From positions 2,852,001-2,916,000 of the forward strand of contig NZ_CP034412.1 of the NCBI RefSeq assembly GCF_006094275.1: a stretch of 64,000 nt of DNA, read 5' to 3'. How positions within the stretch are numbered: the stretch's first letter is position 1; every line of letters starts with the position of its first letter. This DNA comes from Glutamicibacter creatinolyticus. GTDB taxonomy: Bacteria; Actinomycetota; Actinomycetes; Actinomycetales; Micrococcaceae. Position numbers and translations under genes: made by a program. This document shows, one piece after another, positions 36,894 through 46,283 of the stretch. Under the pieces are notes generated by a model. That model was not told where the DNA came from and made no database searches. It saw only the letters and a list, made by a program, of their open reading frames with translations.

Positions 36894-39215
36894 TTAGCTG
36901 TCCAGGGTGGGGCCGGGCTGTTCGGTGTGCGGCACGAAGCGCACCATCATGGCCTTGAATCCCGGAGTGTTGGATTCGCGGGCCACCAGGTCCCGGTGCA
37001 CCAGGGCGTTGGCCTCGGGGAAGTACGCTGCGGCGCACCCCTTCGCGGTGGGGTAGGAGATCAGCCGGAAGCGGTTGGCGCGGCGTTCGGTGCCGCGGAA
37101 CGTGGAGATCACATCCACCAGCTGGCGGTCGGTGAACCCCAGGTCCTGCAGGTCCTGCGGGTGCACCAGCACCACCCGGCGCCCGTCCTTGATGCCCCGG
37201 TAGCGGTCATCCACCCCGTAGAAGGTGGTGTTGTACTGGTCGTGGGAACGCATGGTCTGCAGGATCAGGTGGCCTTCGGGGGCGTGCAGGGCCTCGAACC
37301 CGCTGACGGTGAAGCGCCCACGCCCAATGTCGGTGGCGAAGGAGCGCGAATCGCGCGGCGGGTTGGGCAGCACGAACCCGTTCTTCTGCCGCACCCGCCG
37401 GTTGAAGTCTCCAAACCCGGGCACCACCCGGGAAATATGCTCGCGGATCACGTCATAGTCCTCGGCCATGGCCCGCCAGTTCACCGGATGGTCCTCGCCG
37501 AGGATGGCGGTGGCCATGCGTGCCACGATCACCGGTTCGGCCAGCAGGTGCTCGGAGACCGGGCTCAGCCGCCCCTGGGTGGAGTGGATGACGGACATGG
37601 AGTCCTCCACGGACAGGAACTGGGCGCCGCCGGGGTGCTTGTCGTCCTTGTCGGTGCGGCCCAGGGTGGGCAGGATCAGGGAGGTCTGCCCGTGCACCAC
37701 GTGGGAGCGGTTCGGCTTGGTGGAGATGTGCACGGTGAGCTTGGCCCGCTGCATCCCGGCTTCCAACAGCTCGGTCTCCGAATTCGCCAGGGCGAAGTTC
37801 CCGCCCATGGAGACGAACACGTCCACTGCGTCGTTCTCGAACGCGTGCAGGGTTTCGGTGGAGTCATACCCGTGCTGGCGCGGGGCGTGAATCCCGAACT
37901 CGGTGTCAATGGCCCTCAGCAGCGTTTCGCTGGGCTTCTCCCAGATGCCCATGGTGCGGTCGCCCTGGACGTTGGAGTGCCCGCGCACCGGGCAGGCCCC
38001 GGCCCCGGGCTTGCCGAAGTTGCCCTGCATCAACAACAGGTTGATGATCTCCTTCAGCGTCGGCACGGAGTGCGGCTGCTGGGTCAGCCCCAGCGCCCAG
38101 CAGAAGATGGTGGCCTTGGAAGCGATCAGCAGCTGGGCGATTTCGGTGATCTGCGCCCGGCTCAGGCCCGTGGCCTGCTCGGTGGCGTCCCAGTCGATGT
38201 GCTGGCGGGCCCGGCGGTAGGCTTCAAACCCGTCGGTGGACGAGTCGATGAAGTCCCGGTCAATGACGCGGCCCGGATCCTGTTCCTCGGCCTTCAGCAG
38301 CAGGTGCCCGAACGCCTGGAACAGGGCCAGGTCCCCGCCCACCTTGATCTGCAGGAAGTCGCTGCTGACCTCCTGCGGCCTGCCCAGCATGCCGCCCACG
38401 GTCTGCGGGTCCTTGAAGCCGAAGAACCCGGCCTCCGGCAGCGGGTTGACCGCCACCACCCGGGCCCCGCGCTTGCGGGCCTCGGACAGCGCGGAGAGCA
38501 TCCGCGGGTGGTTGGTGCCCGGGTTCTGGCCCACCACAAAGATCAGTTCGGCATGCTCGAAGTCCTCAAGGGACACGGTGCCCTTGCCGATGCCGATGGT
38601 CGGGTTCAGTGCCGAACCGGAGGATTCATGGCACATGTTCGAGCAGTCCGGCAGGTTGTTGGTGCCCAGCGACCGGGCCAGCAGCTGGTACATGAACGCG
38701 GTCTCGTTCGCGGTGCGCCCCGAGGTGTAGAAGACGCAGCGTTCGGCCGTGGTGGCGTTCACGTGCTCGGCGACGGTGGCAAAGGCCTGGGACCAGCTGA
38801 TCGGGGTGTAGTGGGTTTCCCCGGCCCGGATGATCATGGGGGTGGTGATCCGGCCCTGGGAGCCGAGCCAGTACTCGGTTTTCTCCCGCAGCACGCTGAT
38901 CGGGTGCTCGGCCCACCACTGCGGGGTGACCACCCGGGCACTGGCTTCCTCGGCGATGGCCTTGGCCCCGTTTTCACAGAATTCGGCCGGCTTGCGCCGC
39001 CCGGTGATCGATTCGGGCCAGGCGCAGCCGGGGCAGTCGAAGCCGCCGCGCTGATTCACCCGGGCCATGGAGCGCAGCGTGCGGCTCACCCCGGCTTCGG
39101 CGAAGCCGCGTTCCATGGAGACCATCACCGCCTTGGCCCCGGCGGCGCTGCGCTGGGGCTCGCTGACCTTCAGTTCCTCTTCATTGATGTCCTGGGTGGG
39201 GGCCGGACGGTGCAA
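36894..39215 (-). CDS. Molybdopterin oxidoreductase, FdhF/YdeP family
   Basis: A 773-residue bis-MGD-type oxidoreductase (formate dehydrogenase alpha-like, YdeP branch). The N-terminal region has GGFDCPGCAWPE, and the domain order ends in the molydopterin dinucleotide-binding barrel. Key segments include MCHESSGSALNPTIGIGKGT and the metal-loop region NLPDCSNMCHESS. It starts with TTG at 39215, supported by GGAGG six bases upstream. fdhD, which inserts sulfur into such cofactors, lies just upstream. The substrate of this branch is not established; E. coli YdeP is linked to acid resistance. Confidence 0.9.
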   Translation of the reverse strand: MHRPAPTQDINEEELKVSEPQRSAAGAKAVMVSMERGFAEAGVSRTLRSMARVNQRGGFDCPGCAWPESITGRRKPAEFCENGAKAIAEEASARVVTPQWWAEHPISVLREKTEYWLGSQGRITTPMIIRAGETHYTPISWSQAFATVAEHVNATTAERCVFYTSGRTANETAFMYQLLARSLGTNNLPDCSNMCHESSGSALNPTIGIGKGTVSLEDFEHAELIFVVGQNPGTNHPRMLSALSEARKRGARVVAVNPLPEAGFFGFKDPQTVGGMLGRPQEVSSDFLQIKVGGDLALFQAFGHLLLKAEEQDPGRVIDRDFIDSSTDGFEAYRRARQHIDWDATEQATGLSRAQITEIAQLLIASKATIFCWALGLTQQPHSVPTLKEIINLLLMQGNFGKPGAGACPVRGHSNVQGDRTMGIWEKPSETLLRAIDTEFGIHAPRQHGYDSTETLHAFENDAVDVFVSMGGNFALANSETELLEAGMQRAKLTVHISTKPNRSHVVHGQTSLILPTLGRTDKDDKHPGGAQFLSVEDSMSVIHSTQGRLSPVSEHLLAEPVIVARMATAILGEDHPVNWRAMAEDYDVIREHISRVVPGFGDFNRRVRQKNGFVLPNPPRDSRSFATDIGRGRFTVSGFEALHAPEGHLILQTMRSHDQYNTTFYGVDDRYRGIKDGRRVVLVHPQDLQDLGFTDRQLVDVISTFRGTERRANRFRLISYPTAKGCAAAYFPEANALVHRDLVARESNTPGFKAMMVRFVPHTEQPGPTLDS

Positions 39216-39266
39216 GGGGTTCCTCCATGATCTGGGTGCGGGCGGTGCTGCTGGTGCGGGTGTCGG

Positions 39267-40097
39267 TCAGCTTCCGGTGACGCGTTCGGGGTGGGTGTAC
39301 AGGTTGACGCTGCTGCCCCGGGAGAAGGCGGCGAGGGTCAGTCCGGTGTCCTCGGCCAGCCCCACCGCCAGGGAGGAGGGGGCGCTGACCGCGGTGAGCG
39401 TGGGGATGCCGGCCATGGCGGCCTTTTGCACCAGTTCGAAGGAGGCCCGCCCGGAGACCTGCAGCACAGTGTCCTGCAGGGCCAGCTTGCCGGCGCGCAG
39501 GGCGGCGCCCAGCACCTTGTCCACCGCGTTGTGCCGCCCCACGTCCTCGCGCAGCACCAGCAGCTTCCCGTCGGTGGAGAACAGTCCGGCGGCGTGCACG
39601 CCCCCGGTGTGGCTGAACAGCTTCTGGGATTCGCGCAGGGTGTCGGGCATGGCCAGCAGCACCTCCAGCTGCACCTTCCCGTCCTGTGGGCCAATGCGGA
39701 ACGTGGACTTCTTGCGCACCTCGTCTATGGAGTTGGTGCCGCAGATCCCGCACGCCGAGCTGGTGACCACGTTGCGCATGGCGGCCAGTTCGGGCGGGTG
39801 CGCTCCGGGCCCGAGCTGCACCTCGATGACGTTGTAGGTCTGATTGCCCTCAGCGTCGGTGCCGGCGCAGTAGCGCATTGAGCTGAGCTGTTCACTGCCG
39901 CTGATGATGCCCTCGGCCAGCAGGAACCCGGCCACCAGGTCGAAGTCGTCCCCCGGGGTGCGCATGGAGGTGGTGTAGGCGGTGGCGCCGAACCGGATTT
40001 CCAGGGGTTCCTCCCCGGCCAGCTTCTCCTCGCGTACCTTTCGGGCACCGTCAAGGGTGGCGCGGATGACGCGCCGACGCACGATTTTGCGTCCCAT
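39267..40097 (-). CDS. fdhD: Formate dehydrogenase accessory sulfurtransferase FdhD
   Basis: 276 residues. FdhD passes sulfur from a cysteine desulfurase to the molybdenum cofactor of FdhF-type enzymes. The reactive Cys pair is in SSACGICGTNSIDE. Conserved glycine-rich segments EDVGRHNAVDKVLG and VSGRASFELVQKAAM are present. It is the first gene of the operon and lies 51 bp before the oxidoreductase that it should activate. Confidence 0.95.
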   Translation of the reverse strand: MGRKIVRRRVIRATLDGARKVREEKLAGEEPLEIRFGATAYTTSMRTPGDDFDLVAGFLLAEGIISGSEQLSSMRYCAGTDAEGNQTYNVIEVQLGPGAHPPELAAMRNVVTSSACGICGTNSIDEVRKKSTFRIGPQDGKVQLEVLLAMPDTLRESQKLFSHTGGVHAAGLFSTDGKLLVLREDVGRHNAVDKVLGAALRAGKLALQDTVLQVSGRASFELVQKAAMAGIPTLTAVSAPSSLAVGLAEDTGLTLAAFSRGSSVNLYTHPERVTGS

Positions 40098-40556
40098 GAC
40101 TGTGCTCCTTTGCTGCAGACCAGACCCGGGTTCGAGGTTCGGGCTCGGGCAGAACCCCTGCCCCTAAGTTAACCCACCGGCTTCGTTGACGCGGCCCGGA
40201 ACCGCAAAGTATTACGGGCGGGCAGGAAACCGGTGCCCCAGACGGGCCGGTGGCTTGAGAAGCTCAGCGTATCAAGGGCCGCGCCCCGGGGCGTAGCCGG
40301 TGCCGGCCGGGAAGCTCAGCGGGTGCGGGAGCCATGCTGGATGTCCGCTGTGTCTTGTCACCCCCGTCTTCTGGTCCCCTGGCGGCGGCGGTAGCCTCAA
40401 CGGCACATGGTGAGAACGCCGGACCCGCACCGAGGAGTCCGCCACCACGAGGTTCTGGCCGATCCGTGTCGGAGAAAGGCGTGCTTTTTCCAAAGAACTG
40501 CCACCTGAGTCGGTGCTGCCCGTTTCACCCGAACCCCTCTTCAAGGAGTATCAGCC
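40098..40556. other. 459-bp intergenic region between divergent fdhD and DUF4383 genes
   Basis: No gene is supported. A promoter-like pair points right: TTGACG at 40186-40191 and TATTAC at 40210-40215, 18-bp spacing. It is about 340 bp from the next start, so its role is unclear. The DUF4383 gene has AAGGAG just before its ATG. Confidence 0.35.
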
Positions 40557-41012
40557 ATGTCCACGAATCATCCAACAACTAGTCGCTCACGCGCCGCCGT
40601 GCAGGTCGCCGCACTGGTGGTCGGCGTGGTGTTCCTGCTGGTCGGCATCCTGGGCTTCATCCCGGGAGTGACCACGAACTATGATGCCCTCTCCGGCGCC
40701 GGCCACCATTCGGAGGCGAAGCTGCTGGGCATCTTCCAGGTCTCCTACCTGCACAACGCGGTCCACCTGCTGTTCGGCATCGCCGGTCTGGTGATGGCCC
40801 GCAGCATCGGGGCGGCCAAGGGCTACCTGATCGGCGGCGGCATCATCTACCTGCTGCTGTGGATCTACGGTCTGATCATTGACTTTGACAGCACCGCCAA
40901 CTTCATTCCGCTCAACGACGCGGACAACTGGCTGCACCTGGTGCTGGGCGTGGGCATGGTGGCCCTGGGCCTGGTGCTCTCGCGCGGCCAGCACCGCATC
41001 GAATACCACTAG
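40557..41012 (+). CDS. DUF4383 family four-helix membrane protein
   Basis: 151 residues. Four membrane helices; the second and fourth carry HNAVHLLFGIAGL and NWLHLVLGVGMVALG, the paired Asn/His motifs that mark DUF4383. The function is unknown. It is a single gene with an AAGGAG ribosome-binding site and a strong terminator. Confidence 0.88.
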   Translation: MSTNHPTTSRSRAAVQVAALVVGVVFLLVGILGFIPGVTTNYDALSGAGHHSEAKLLGIFQVSYLHNAVHLLFGIAGLVMARSIGAAKGYLIGGGIIYLLLWIYGLIIDFDSTANFIPLNDADNWLHLVLGVGMVALGLVLSRGQHRIEYH

Positions 41013-41041
41013 CCAGCCGTCCAAAAGGCGCTAACCGGTCA

Positions 41042-41082
41042 TGGCAGTGCCCGGGGAACTCATCGTTCCCCGGGCACTGTCA
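41042..41082. terminator. Bidirectional terminator, 18-bp stem
   Basis: Arms 41042-41059 and 41065-41082 pair with one G-U; 5-nt loop. It lies between the convergent DUF4383 and ATP-grasp genes. Confidence 0.88.
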
Positions 41083-41142
41083 TGTTCCCCCAGTGTTCGC
41101 AGCTGCTGGCGGGACTTGACGCCTGGGCTGGCGGGGTGGCCG

Positions 41143-42441
41143 CTAGGCCGTGCGCGGCGGGAACTTGCGGTATTTGCGCACGTGGTTGACGGCGTTCAGC
41201 AGCAGGTAGAGCTTGCGCCGCGGGTTCTTCTCGGCCCGGTACTTCAGCGGATTGGAGACCTTGCCGGCCTTTAGCAGCGCGGCGGCCTTCCGGCCGGTCG
41301 GGGTGTCCAGGTACCGGCGCAGCAGGGCGTGGGGCAGCACCGTGAACAGGTGCTCCTCCCGCAGCTGGGCCATCCCGTCCTGAAGCACCACTGCCGGTTG
41401 CCGGCGCACGTCGAAAGCGTCGTACTGGGGGCCGAGGAATTCATTGACATAGAACCGGGCCGGGTTGATGCCCGCCGCGGTGAGGTAGAAGTGGTTGCGG
41501 CCCAGTCGCGGGTTGATCTCAAAGAACTTGACCTGCCCGTCACGGTGGTCGTATTTCGCGTCGATCATCGCCACCCCGTGCCAGCCGATCTCCCGCAGCA
41601 TCCGGGCCCCGGCCTCGGCGACTTCACGGTGTCGTCCGGTGACAATCGCCGCCGAGTTGCCCAGCACCAGCGGGGCGTGCTCCTCGATCACCACTTCCCC
41701 GTACCCGGCAAAGACGACCTCGGTGCCCGAGTCCGGCTCAGTGGCGAAGTAGGTGCACAGGCGCATGGCGTCATCCCCGCCGGGAATGTACTCCTGCAGG
41801 ATGTAGCCCGAGTCGTAGCCGCTGGCGTCGATGCGCGACAGCAGGTCGGTAAGCTGCTGGAAGTCCTTGAGCGTGTGGATCTTCTGCTTGCCGGCGAACT
41901 TCGCGGCAATCCAGTCCCCGGAACTGGAGGGCTTGCCGATCAAAGGGAAGTTCAGGCCCTCCACCACGGTGGCCACCGCGTTGCCCGGACGGTAGACCCG
42001 GGTGCGCGGGTGCGGCACGCCGAGCCGTTCGGCCAGCGCATAGAAGTTCTCCTTCAGCGCCGCCTGTTCAATGACCTCAAGTTCCGGATACGGGATCACG
42101 TACTGGGCCGAGAGCGCCTCGCGGTGCCGGGCGATCAGCATGACGTGGTAGTCCAGGGACCCGAAGAGCAGCAGCGGCCGCTCGCCCTCGCCGGCCAGTT
42201 CCTCCGCGAGCTCGCGCAGCGCCTGGACCACCCGGGCCTCATCCGCCATGGAGCCGATGGGACGCAGCTCGATGGCCACCGAATGCTCGATGACCCCGTT
42301 GCCGGCGGCGGGCATGACCACCGAACGCACCCCGTAGGCCTCATGGAATTCCCGGGCCAGGGTGTAGGTGCCGATGTCCCCGCCGAGGATGACCGGGACG
42401 AAGGGCTGGGCGGGGTCAATCGAGGGGGATGGGTTGGCCAT
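41143..42441 (-). CDS. ATP-grasp carboxylate-amine ligase
   Basis: 432 residues. A pre-ATP-grasp domain begins VPVILGGDIGTYTLAREFHE. The nucleotide-binding segments LIGKPSSSGDW and YILQEYIPGGDD and the metal-binding end VKFFEINPRLGRNHFYLT complete the fold. Enzymes of this group join an amino acid to a carboxylate with ATP; D-aspartate ligase (Aslfm) acts on cell-wall precursors. It sits 17 bp after a FemX-like aminoacyltransferase gene and close to murJ. A role in adding an amino acid to the peptidoglycan cross-bridge is therefore a good inference. Substrates are not proven. Confidence 0.82.
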   Translation of the reverse strand: MANPSPSIDPAQPFVPVILGGDIGTYTLAREFHEAYGVRSVVMPAAGNGVIEHSVAIELRPIGSMADEARVVQALRELAEELAGEGERPLLLFGSLDYHVMLIARHREALSAQYVIPYPELEVIEQAALKENFYALAERLGVPHPRTRVYRPGNAVATVVEGLNFPLIGKPSSSGDWIAAKFAGKQKIHTLKDFQQLTDLLSRIDASGYDSGYILQEYIPGGDDAMRLCTYFATEPDSGTEVVFAGYGEVVIEEHAPLVLGNSAAIVTGRHREVAEAGARMLREIGWHGVAMIDAKYDHRDGQVKFFEINPRLGRNHFYLTAAGINPARFYVNEFLGPQYDAFDVRRQPAVVLQDGMAQLREEHLFTVLPHALLRRYLDTPTGRKAAALLKAGKVSNPLKYRAEKNPRRKLYLLLNAVNHVRKYRKFPPRTA

Positions 42442-42458
42442 AGTCTCTGCTTCCTTGC

Positions 42459-43604
42459 CTACTTCTTCGCGCGCCAGGTCATGTACTTGTCAAAGGCCCA
42501 GGCCAGCGGCTTGATCAGCGCCAGGTCCCATTCCCCGGTGGTCTGGATGATGTCACAGCCGGTGTTCGTCTTGAACTTGGTCAACCCCGCCAGGTGGTGG
42601 CCGGCCTCCAGGGTGGGGCTCACCCCGCCCTGGTCCAGGTAGCGGCTGCCGGCGGCGATGGAATCGGCGATCATGCGTTCCATGATGGCCTTGGGGGCAA
42701 AGAGCTTGCGCTGTTCGGAGGACGAGGCGCCGTAGATGTACCAGGACAGGTTGGTGGAGCGGATCACGATGGAGGCGGCCAGGTCGGTGCCCTCGTGGCT
42801 GGCCAGATACAGCGTGCAGGAGCCGGGCACCGCCCGGTTCAGCGCCAGGTACATGTTCTTGAAGTAGGACAGTGGACGGCCGGTGAACTCGTTGCGGTCC
42901 GCGGTATGCCGGTACAGGGCATGGAAGCGGTCCATGTCCTCCAGCCCGCCAACCTCCACCTCCAGCGGCCCGCGCAGGGCCTTGCGCGCCTCGTTGCGGG
43001 TGGTGGAGGAGTATTTGGCGCGCACCCCGTCCGCATCCAGCGGCTGGTCCTGCTCATCATGCAGGTCGATGCGGGCCACGTATTCGGGCTGCCCGGCGGC
43101 GAAGTCCATGCCGGTGTCCTGCTTGGCGAAGCCCATGGCCTGCAGCTCGCTGAGAACCGCATCGGCGGTGGCGCAGGTGTGCTTGGGCTCCAGGTCCGCC
43201 AGCGTGTGCATGCCCTCCTTGCCCAGCGCCTTGCGCACGGCACCCGGCGCCCAGGAACGCACCATCAGCCCGGGGCCCAGCCGCAGCTGGAAGGCCCCGT
43301 GGGCCTTGAGGTAGTCCACCAGCGGGGACAGCACCTGGCGCGGGGCGTAGGTGGAAAAGTCGATGACCGGGCCATCTGGAATGTAGGCCAGGGTCTTGCG
43401 CACCACCGGCAGCCCGCGGTGCAGCACCAGCGCGGCGCCCACCAGCTCATCCGCGGCGAACCAGCCCAGGGACTCGCCCCGCCATTCGCCCTTCACCTGG
43501 GCCCATTCGGGCCGCTGCAGGAAGCTGACCTGGCTGGTGCGCTCCAGGAAGGCGGTGTGTTCGGCGGTGGAAATCGGGCGCAGATGAAGATCTATCGTGC
43601 TCAC
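42459..43604 (-). CDS. FemX/FemAB-like peptidoglycan bridge aminoacyltransferase
   Basis: 381 residues from a GTG at 43604; the longer frame to 43676 lacks coding character. Two GNAT-like halves are visible. The first begins HTAFLERTSQVSFLQRPEWA and the second holds YSSTTRNEARKALRG and ASIVIRSTNLSWYIYGASSS. The lysine-rich ending WAFDKYMTWRAKK is typical. FemX proteins transfer an amino acid from tRNA to the lysine side chain of lipid II. The gene is flanked by murJ and an ATP-grasp ligase, all on one strand, consistent with cross-bridge synthesis. Confidence 0.87.
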   Translation of the reverse strand: MSTIDLHLRPISTAEHTAFLERTSQVSFLQRPEWAQVKGEWRGESLGWFAADELVGAALVLHRGLPVVRKTLAYIPDGPVIDFSTYAPRQVLSPLVDYLKAHGAFQLRLGPGLMVRSWAPGAVRKALGKEGMHTLADLEPKHTCATADAVLSELQAMGFAKQDTGMDFAAGQPEYVARIDLHDEQDQPLDADGVRAKYSSTTRNEARKALRGPLEVEVGGLEDMDRFHALYRHTADRNEFTGRPLSYFKNMYLALNRAVPGSCTLYLASHEGTDLAASIVIRSTNLSWYIYGASSSEQRKLFAPKAIMERMIADSIAAGSRYLDQGGVSPTLEAGHHLAGLTKFKTNTGCDIIQTTGEWDLALIKPLAWAFDKYMTWRAKK

Positions 43605-43726
43605 ACGCCCCAGCTTACCGTGCACGCCCCGCGATTCCCGGCAGCCCGGCGCCGCCCAGAACGCCGGGTAGGCCACACTGTTTCCGGGCTTCGGGGGTGA
43701 ACGCCGGCCCGGGTTTCCACCTGCGG

Positions 43727-45499
43727 TTAGCGGCGCAGGTTCGGCACGAAGCGGGCCAGCGGGCCCAGGAAGTTATCCAGTTCGGCCGAGCGGATCATGC
43801 GCAGCAGCAGCAGGTAGACCATCAGCATCACCACGCCCACCACGGCCAGGGTCAGGAACGCGGCCGGGATGGAGGACCAGGCAAAGCCCCAGCTGTAGCC
43901 GCCCATGATGCCCAGCACCACGGCGCCAACCACCCCGGAGACCACGGCCATCGCCCCGATGCGGATATAGGTGTCCAGCACGTGCACGGTCCCGTAGTCC
44001 CCATAGCGGCGCACCAGCAGGAAGTGGGCGATGATGGCCGAGATGATGTTGGTGACCCCGTAGATCAGGGCCACCGCAGCGGTGATCTGCACGGCCGGCA
44101 GCGTCACGGTGGCAGTGAAGGCCAGCGCCACGCCCAGGGCGGCGATGATGCTTTGGATGATCATCGGGGTCTTGGTGTCCTCGTCGGCGAAGAACACGCG
44201 CAGCATGAAGAAGTGCGCGGACTTGAACGGCAGGCCCAGCGCGGTCAGCAGCAGCAGCTGGCCGATGGCCGCGCCCTGCAGCATCGCGGTGGAGGAGCTA
44301 CCGGCGAACAGCCGGCCCAGCGGGCCGGCCAGCACGATGAAGGCGACGGTGGCGAACACCACCGGCACCGCGGAGGTGCGCAGCCCCTTGGACAGCAGCG
44401 GTCCGATCTCCTCGGTGCGCTGCTCCTGGAAGGACTTGGTGAACTCGTTGAAGTAGATGGTGGCCAGGGCCAGCACGAACACCGAATGCGGCAGCACGGT
44501 GATCAGCTGGGTGGTGTTCAGCGCGTATTCGCCGGGCACCGAGGCGCCCCCGTTGGGCATGGCCAGGCGCGCGGGGGTGGCGGCGGAGACGAAGCGGGAG
44601 TTGACCAATGAGGCGATGTTGCCCACCGTCATCGAGCCCAACGTCCAGATCGCGATCTTGCCCACGTGGCGCAGGCCCATGCCGCGCCAGGCGAAGTCCG
44701 GGCGCAGCTTCAGGCCCAGGTTGCGCAGCGGCCAGAACAGCACCACCGCCTGCAGCGCGATGCCCAGGGTGGAGCCGCCGGCCAGCAGCACGGTCTTGGC
44801 CGCGCTCCAGTTCTCCAGCTGGTTCGCATCCCCGCCGTACGCGCCGAACAGGGCGATGAAGGCACCGATCACCCCGATCTGCACCACGTTGTTCACCACC
44901 GGGGCCCACATGAACGCCGCAAAGCGCCCGTGCGCGTTGAGCACCTGGCCCACCACAGCGTAGACCCCGTAGAAGAAGATCTGCGGCAGGCACCAGAAGG
45001 CGAACGTGGTGCCCAGGGCCAGCATGGCCGGGGTCCACCCCAGGGTGAGCACCTTGATCAGCGGCCCGGCCATCAGGGTGAGCAGCACTGTTGCGGCGCC
45101 GACCACCACGATGGTCAGGGTCAGCAGCTTGGAGGTGTAGGATCGCCCGTTGTCGCTGTTCTTCGAGGCCTTGATCAGCTGCGGCACCAGCACCACGTTG
45201 AAGATGCCGCCGGCCAGCAGCATGAAGATGATGGTGGGGATGACGTTGGCTTTTTCGAAGATGTCGGCCATGGTGGTCGACGAGCCGATCGCCACCGCCA
45301 GCAACGCGGTGCGCAGGAACCCGAGCACGCGCGAGACGATGGTTCCGGAGGTCATCAGCGCATAGACCTTCGAGGAGTGCTCCCGCTTCACGCTGGCGGC
45401 AGGGGGCACCGCCTCCTGGGGGGCCTGCGTGGCCACCGCCTCGGTCTGCGGGTCCTCGATCCGGGTGTTCTCGGATCGGCTCTTGGATACCTGGGACAT
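43727..45499 (-). CDS. murJ: Lipid II flippase MurJ (MVF family)
   Basis: 590 residues. A ~40-residue charged, Pro-rich cytoplasmic N-terminus is followed by 14 predicted helices starting VYALMTSGTIVSRVLGFLRT. The conserved Arg-bearing first-helix region and IFNVVLVPQLIKA are typical of MurJ. It moves lipid II from the inner to the outer face of the membrane. In this window it is grouped with a FemX-like ligase and an ATP-grasp ligase. The C-terminal pseudokinase seen in mycobacterial MviN is absent. Confidence 0.93.
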   Translation of the reverse strand: MSQVSKSRSENTRIEDPQTEAVATQAPQEAVPPAASVKREHSSKVYALMTSGTIVSRVLGFLRTALLAVAIGSSTTMADIFEKANVIPTIIFMLLAGGIFNVVLVPQLIKASKNSDNGRSYTSKLLTLTIVVVGAATVLLTLMAGPLIKVLTLGWTPAMLALGTTFAFWCLPQIFFYGVYAVVGQVLNAHGRFAAFMWAPVVNNVVQIGVIGAFIALFGAYGGDANQLENWSAAKTVLLAGGSTLGIALQAVVLFWPLRNLGLKLRPDFAWRGMGLRHVGKIAIWTLGSMTVGNIASLVNSRFVSAATPARLAMPNGGASVPGEYALNTTQLITVLPHSVFVLALATIYFNEFTKSFQEQRTEEIGPLLSKGLRTSAVPVVFATVAFIVLAGPLGRLFAGSSSTAMLQGAAIGQLLLLTALGLPFKSAHFFMLRVFFADEDTKTPMIIQSIIAALGVALAFTATVTLPAVQITAAVALIYGVTNIISAIIAHFLLVRRYGDYGTVHVLDTYIRIGAMAVVSGVVGAVVLGIMGGYSWGFAWSSIPAAFLTLAVVGVVMLMVYLLLLRMIRSAELDNFLGPLARFVPNLRR

Positions 45500-45805
45500 A
45501 TTCTGGAAAGCTTCACCCTATTGTTTCGGCGCACGCCCGGCCCGGTCCCGTCCCGGCTGCCCGCGGCAGCCCCGGTGAGGGCCGCGCCCGTGCAGCGGGC
45601 CCTGTTAAAGGAATCCCGCACCACCGCCGGGGACCTGCCGGTCCCCGCTGCGCCTGTGGCACCGGCCGGTTGCCCGGTCGGCGGCCGCCGGGCACGCCGG
45701 CGACAAACACTCATTGTAACGATCCCCGCTGGTCGTCAAAGCGGAAAAACCTAGGCCACGTGCTTACCGGACCTCAGGTTGCGAGCCACACCACACGAAT
45801 TCCAC
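45500..45805. other. Gap between murJ and csoR
   Basis: 306 bp upstream of both divergent genes. It is very GC-rich near murJ and shifts to mixed composition near 45720. No gene is supported. The csoR promoter begins at 45806; a murJ promoter was not recognised. Confidence 0.4.
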
Positions 45806-45835
45806 TTGATACCCCATACCCCCTAGGGGTATAGT
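45806..45835 (+). promoter_or_regulatory. csoR promoter with embedded CsoR operator
   Basis: TTGATA at 45806-45811 and TATAGT at 45830-45835 are spaced 18 bp. The near-palindrome ATACCCCCTAGGGGTAT (45816-45832), the usual CsoR-box form, fills the spacer and enters the -10 element. The -10 ends only 7 bp before the ATG at 45843, so the transcript is probably leaderless. Confidence 0.85.
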
Positions 45836-45842
45836 CTTGATC

Positions 45843-46172
45843 ATGGAACACGAAGCACAGAGCCATGATGCCCACGAGGGCCATGGCTATACCAGCGACA
45901 AGGCCGCGGTGCTGCGTCGCCTGAAGCGCATCGAGGGACAGGTGCGCGGGGTGGCGAAGATGGTCGATGACGAAAAGTACTGCATCGACATCCTCACCCA
46001 GATCTCCGCCATCAACGCGGCCATGCACAAGGTCAGCGTCCAGCTGATCGAGGAGCACATCGGGCACTGCGTGGTCTCCGCGGCCAACCAGTCCCGGGAC
46101 ACCGGCAACCCGGACATCGTCGTGGACAAGGTCACCGAAGCCAGCGCGGCCATCTCCCGGCTGCTGCGCTAG
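45843..46172 (+). CDS. csoR: Copper-sensing repressor CsoR
   Basis: 109 residues, all-helical DUF156 protein that binds Cu(I) and then leaves the DNA. The ligands Cys47 (KYCIDIL), His72 and Cys76 (EEHIGHC) form the expected C-H-C set. The N-terminus is His-rich (HEAQSHDAHEGHGY), which may add metal affinity. A TTG two codons upstream (45837) is in frame, but the ATG at 45843 fits the promoter. It heads the csoR-copZ-copA locus and is autoregulated through the box at 45816-45832. Confidence 0.94.
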   Translation: MEHEAQSHDAHEGHGYTSDKAAVLRRLKRIEGQVRGVAKMVDDEKYCIDILTQISAINAAMHKVSVQLIEEHIGHCVVSAANQSRDTGNPDIVVDKVTEASAAISRLLR

Positions 46173-46283
46173 AAACCACGGACCGCCGGCAAACCACCGG
46201 TGACCAGCGGGCTCGGGGAGAACCCCGCCCCGCCGCACACCAGCGCCCCGGTGGGCGCACAACCATCACACAGGAGAACAATC

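Noticed and set aside
36462-39230. 922-codon plus-strand open frame opposite the molybdopterin oxidoreductase
   Set aside because: It is a GC-driven shadow of the real minus-strand gene, His/Gly/Gln-rich, with no domain or ribosome-binding site.
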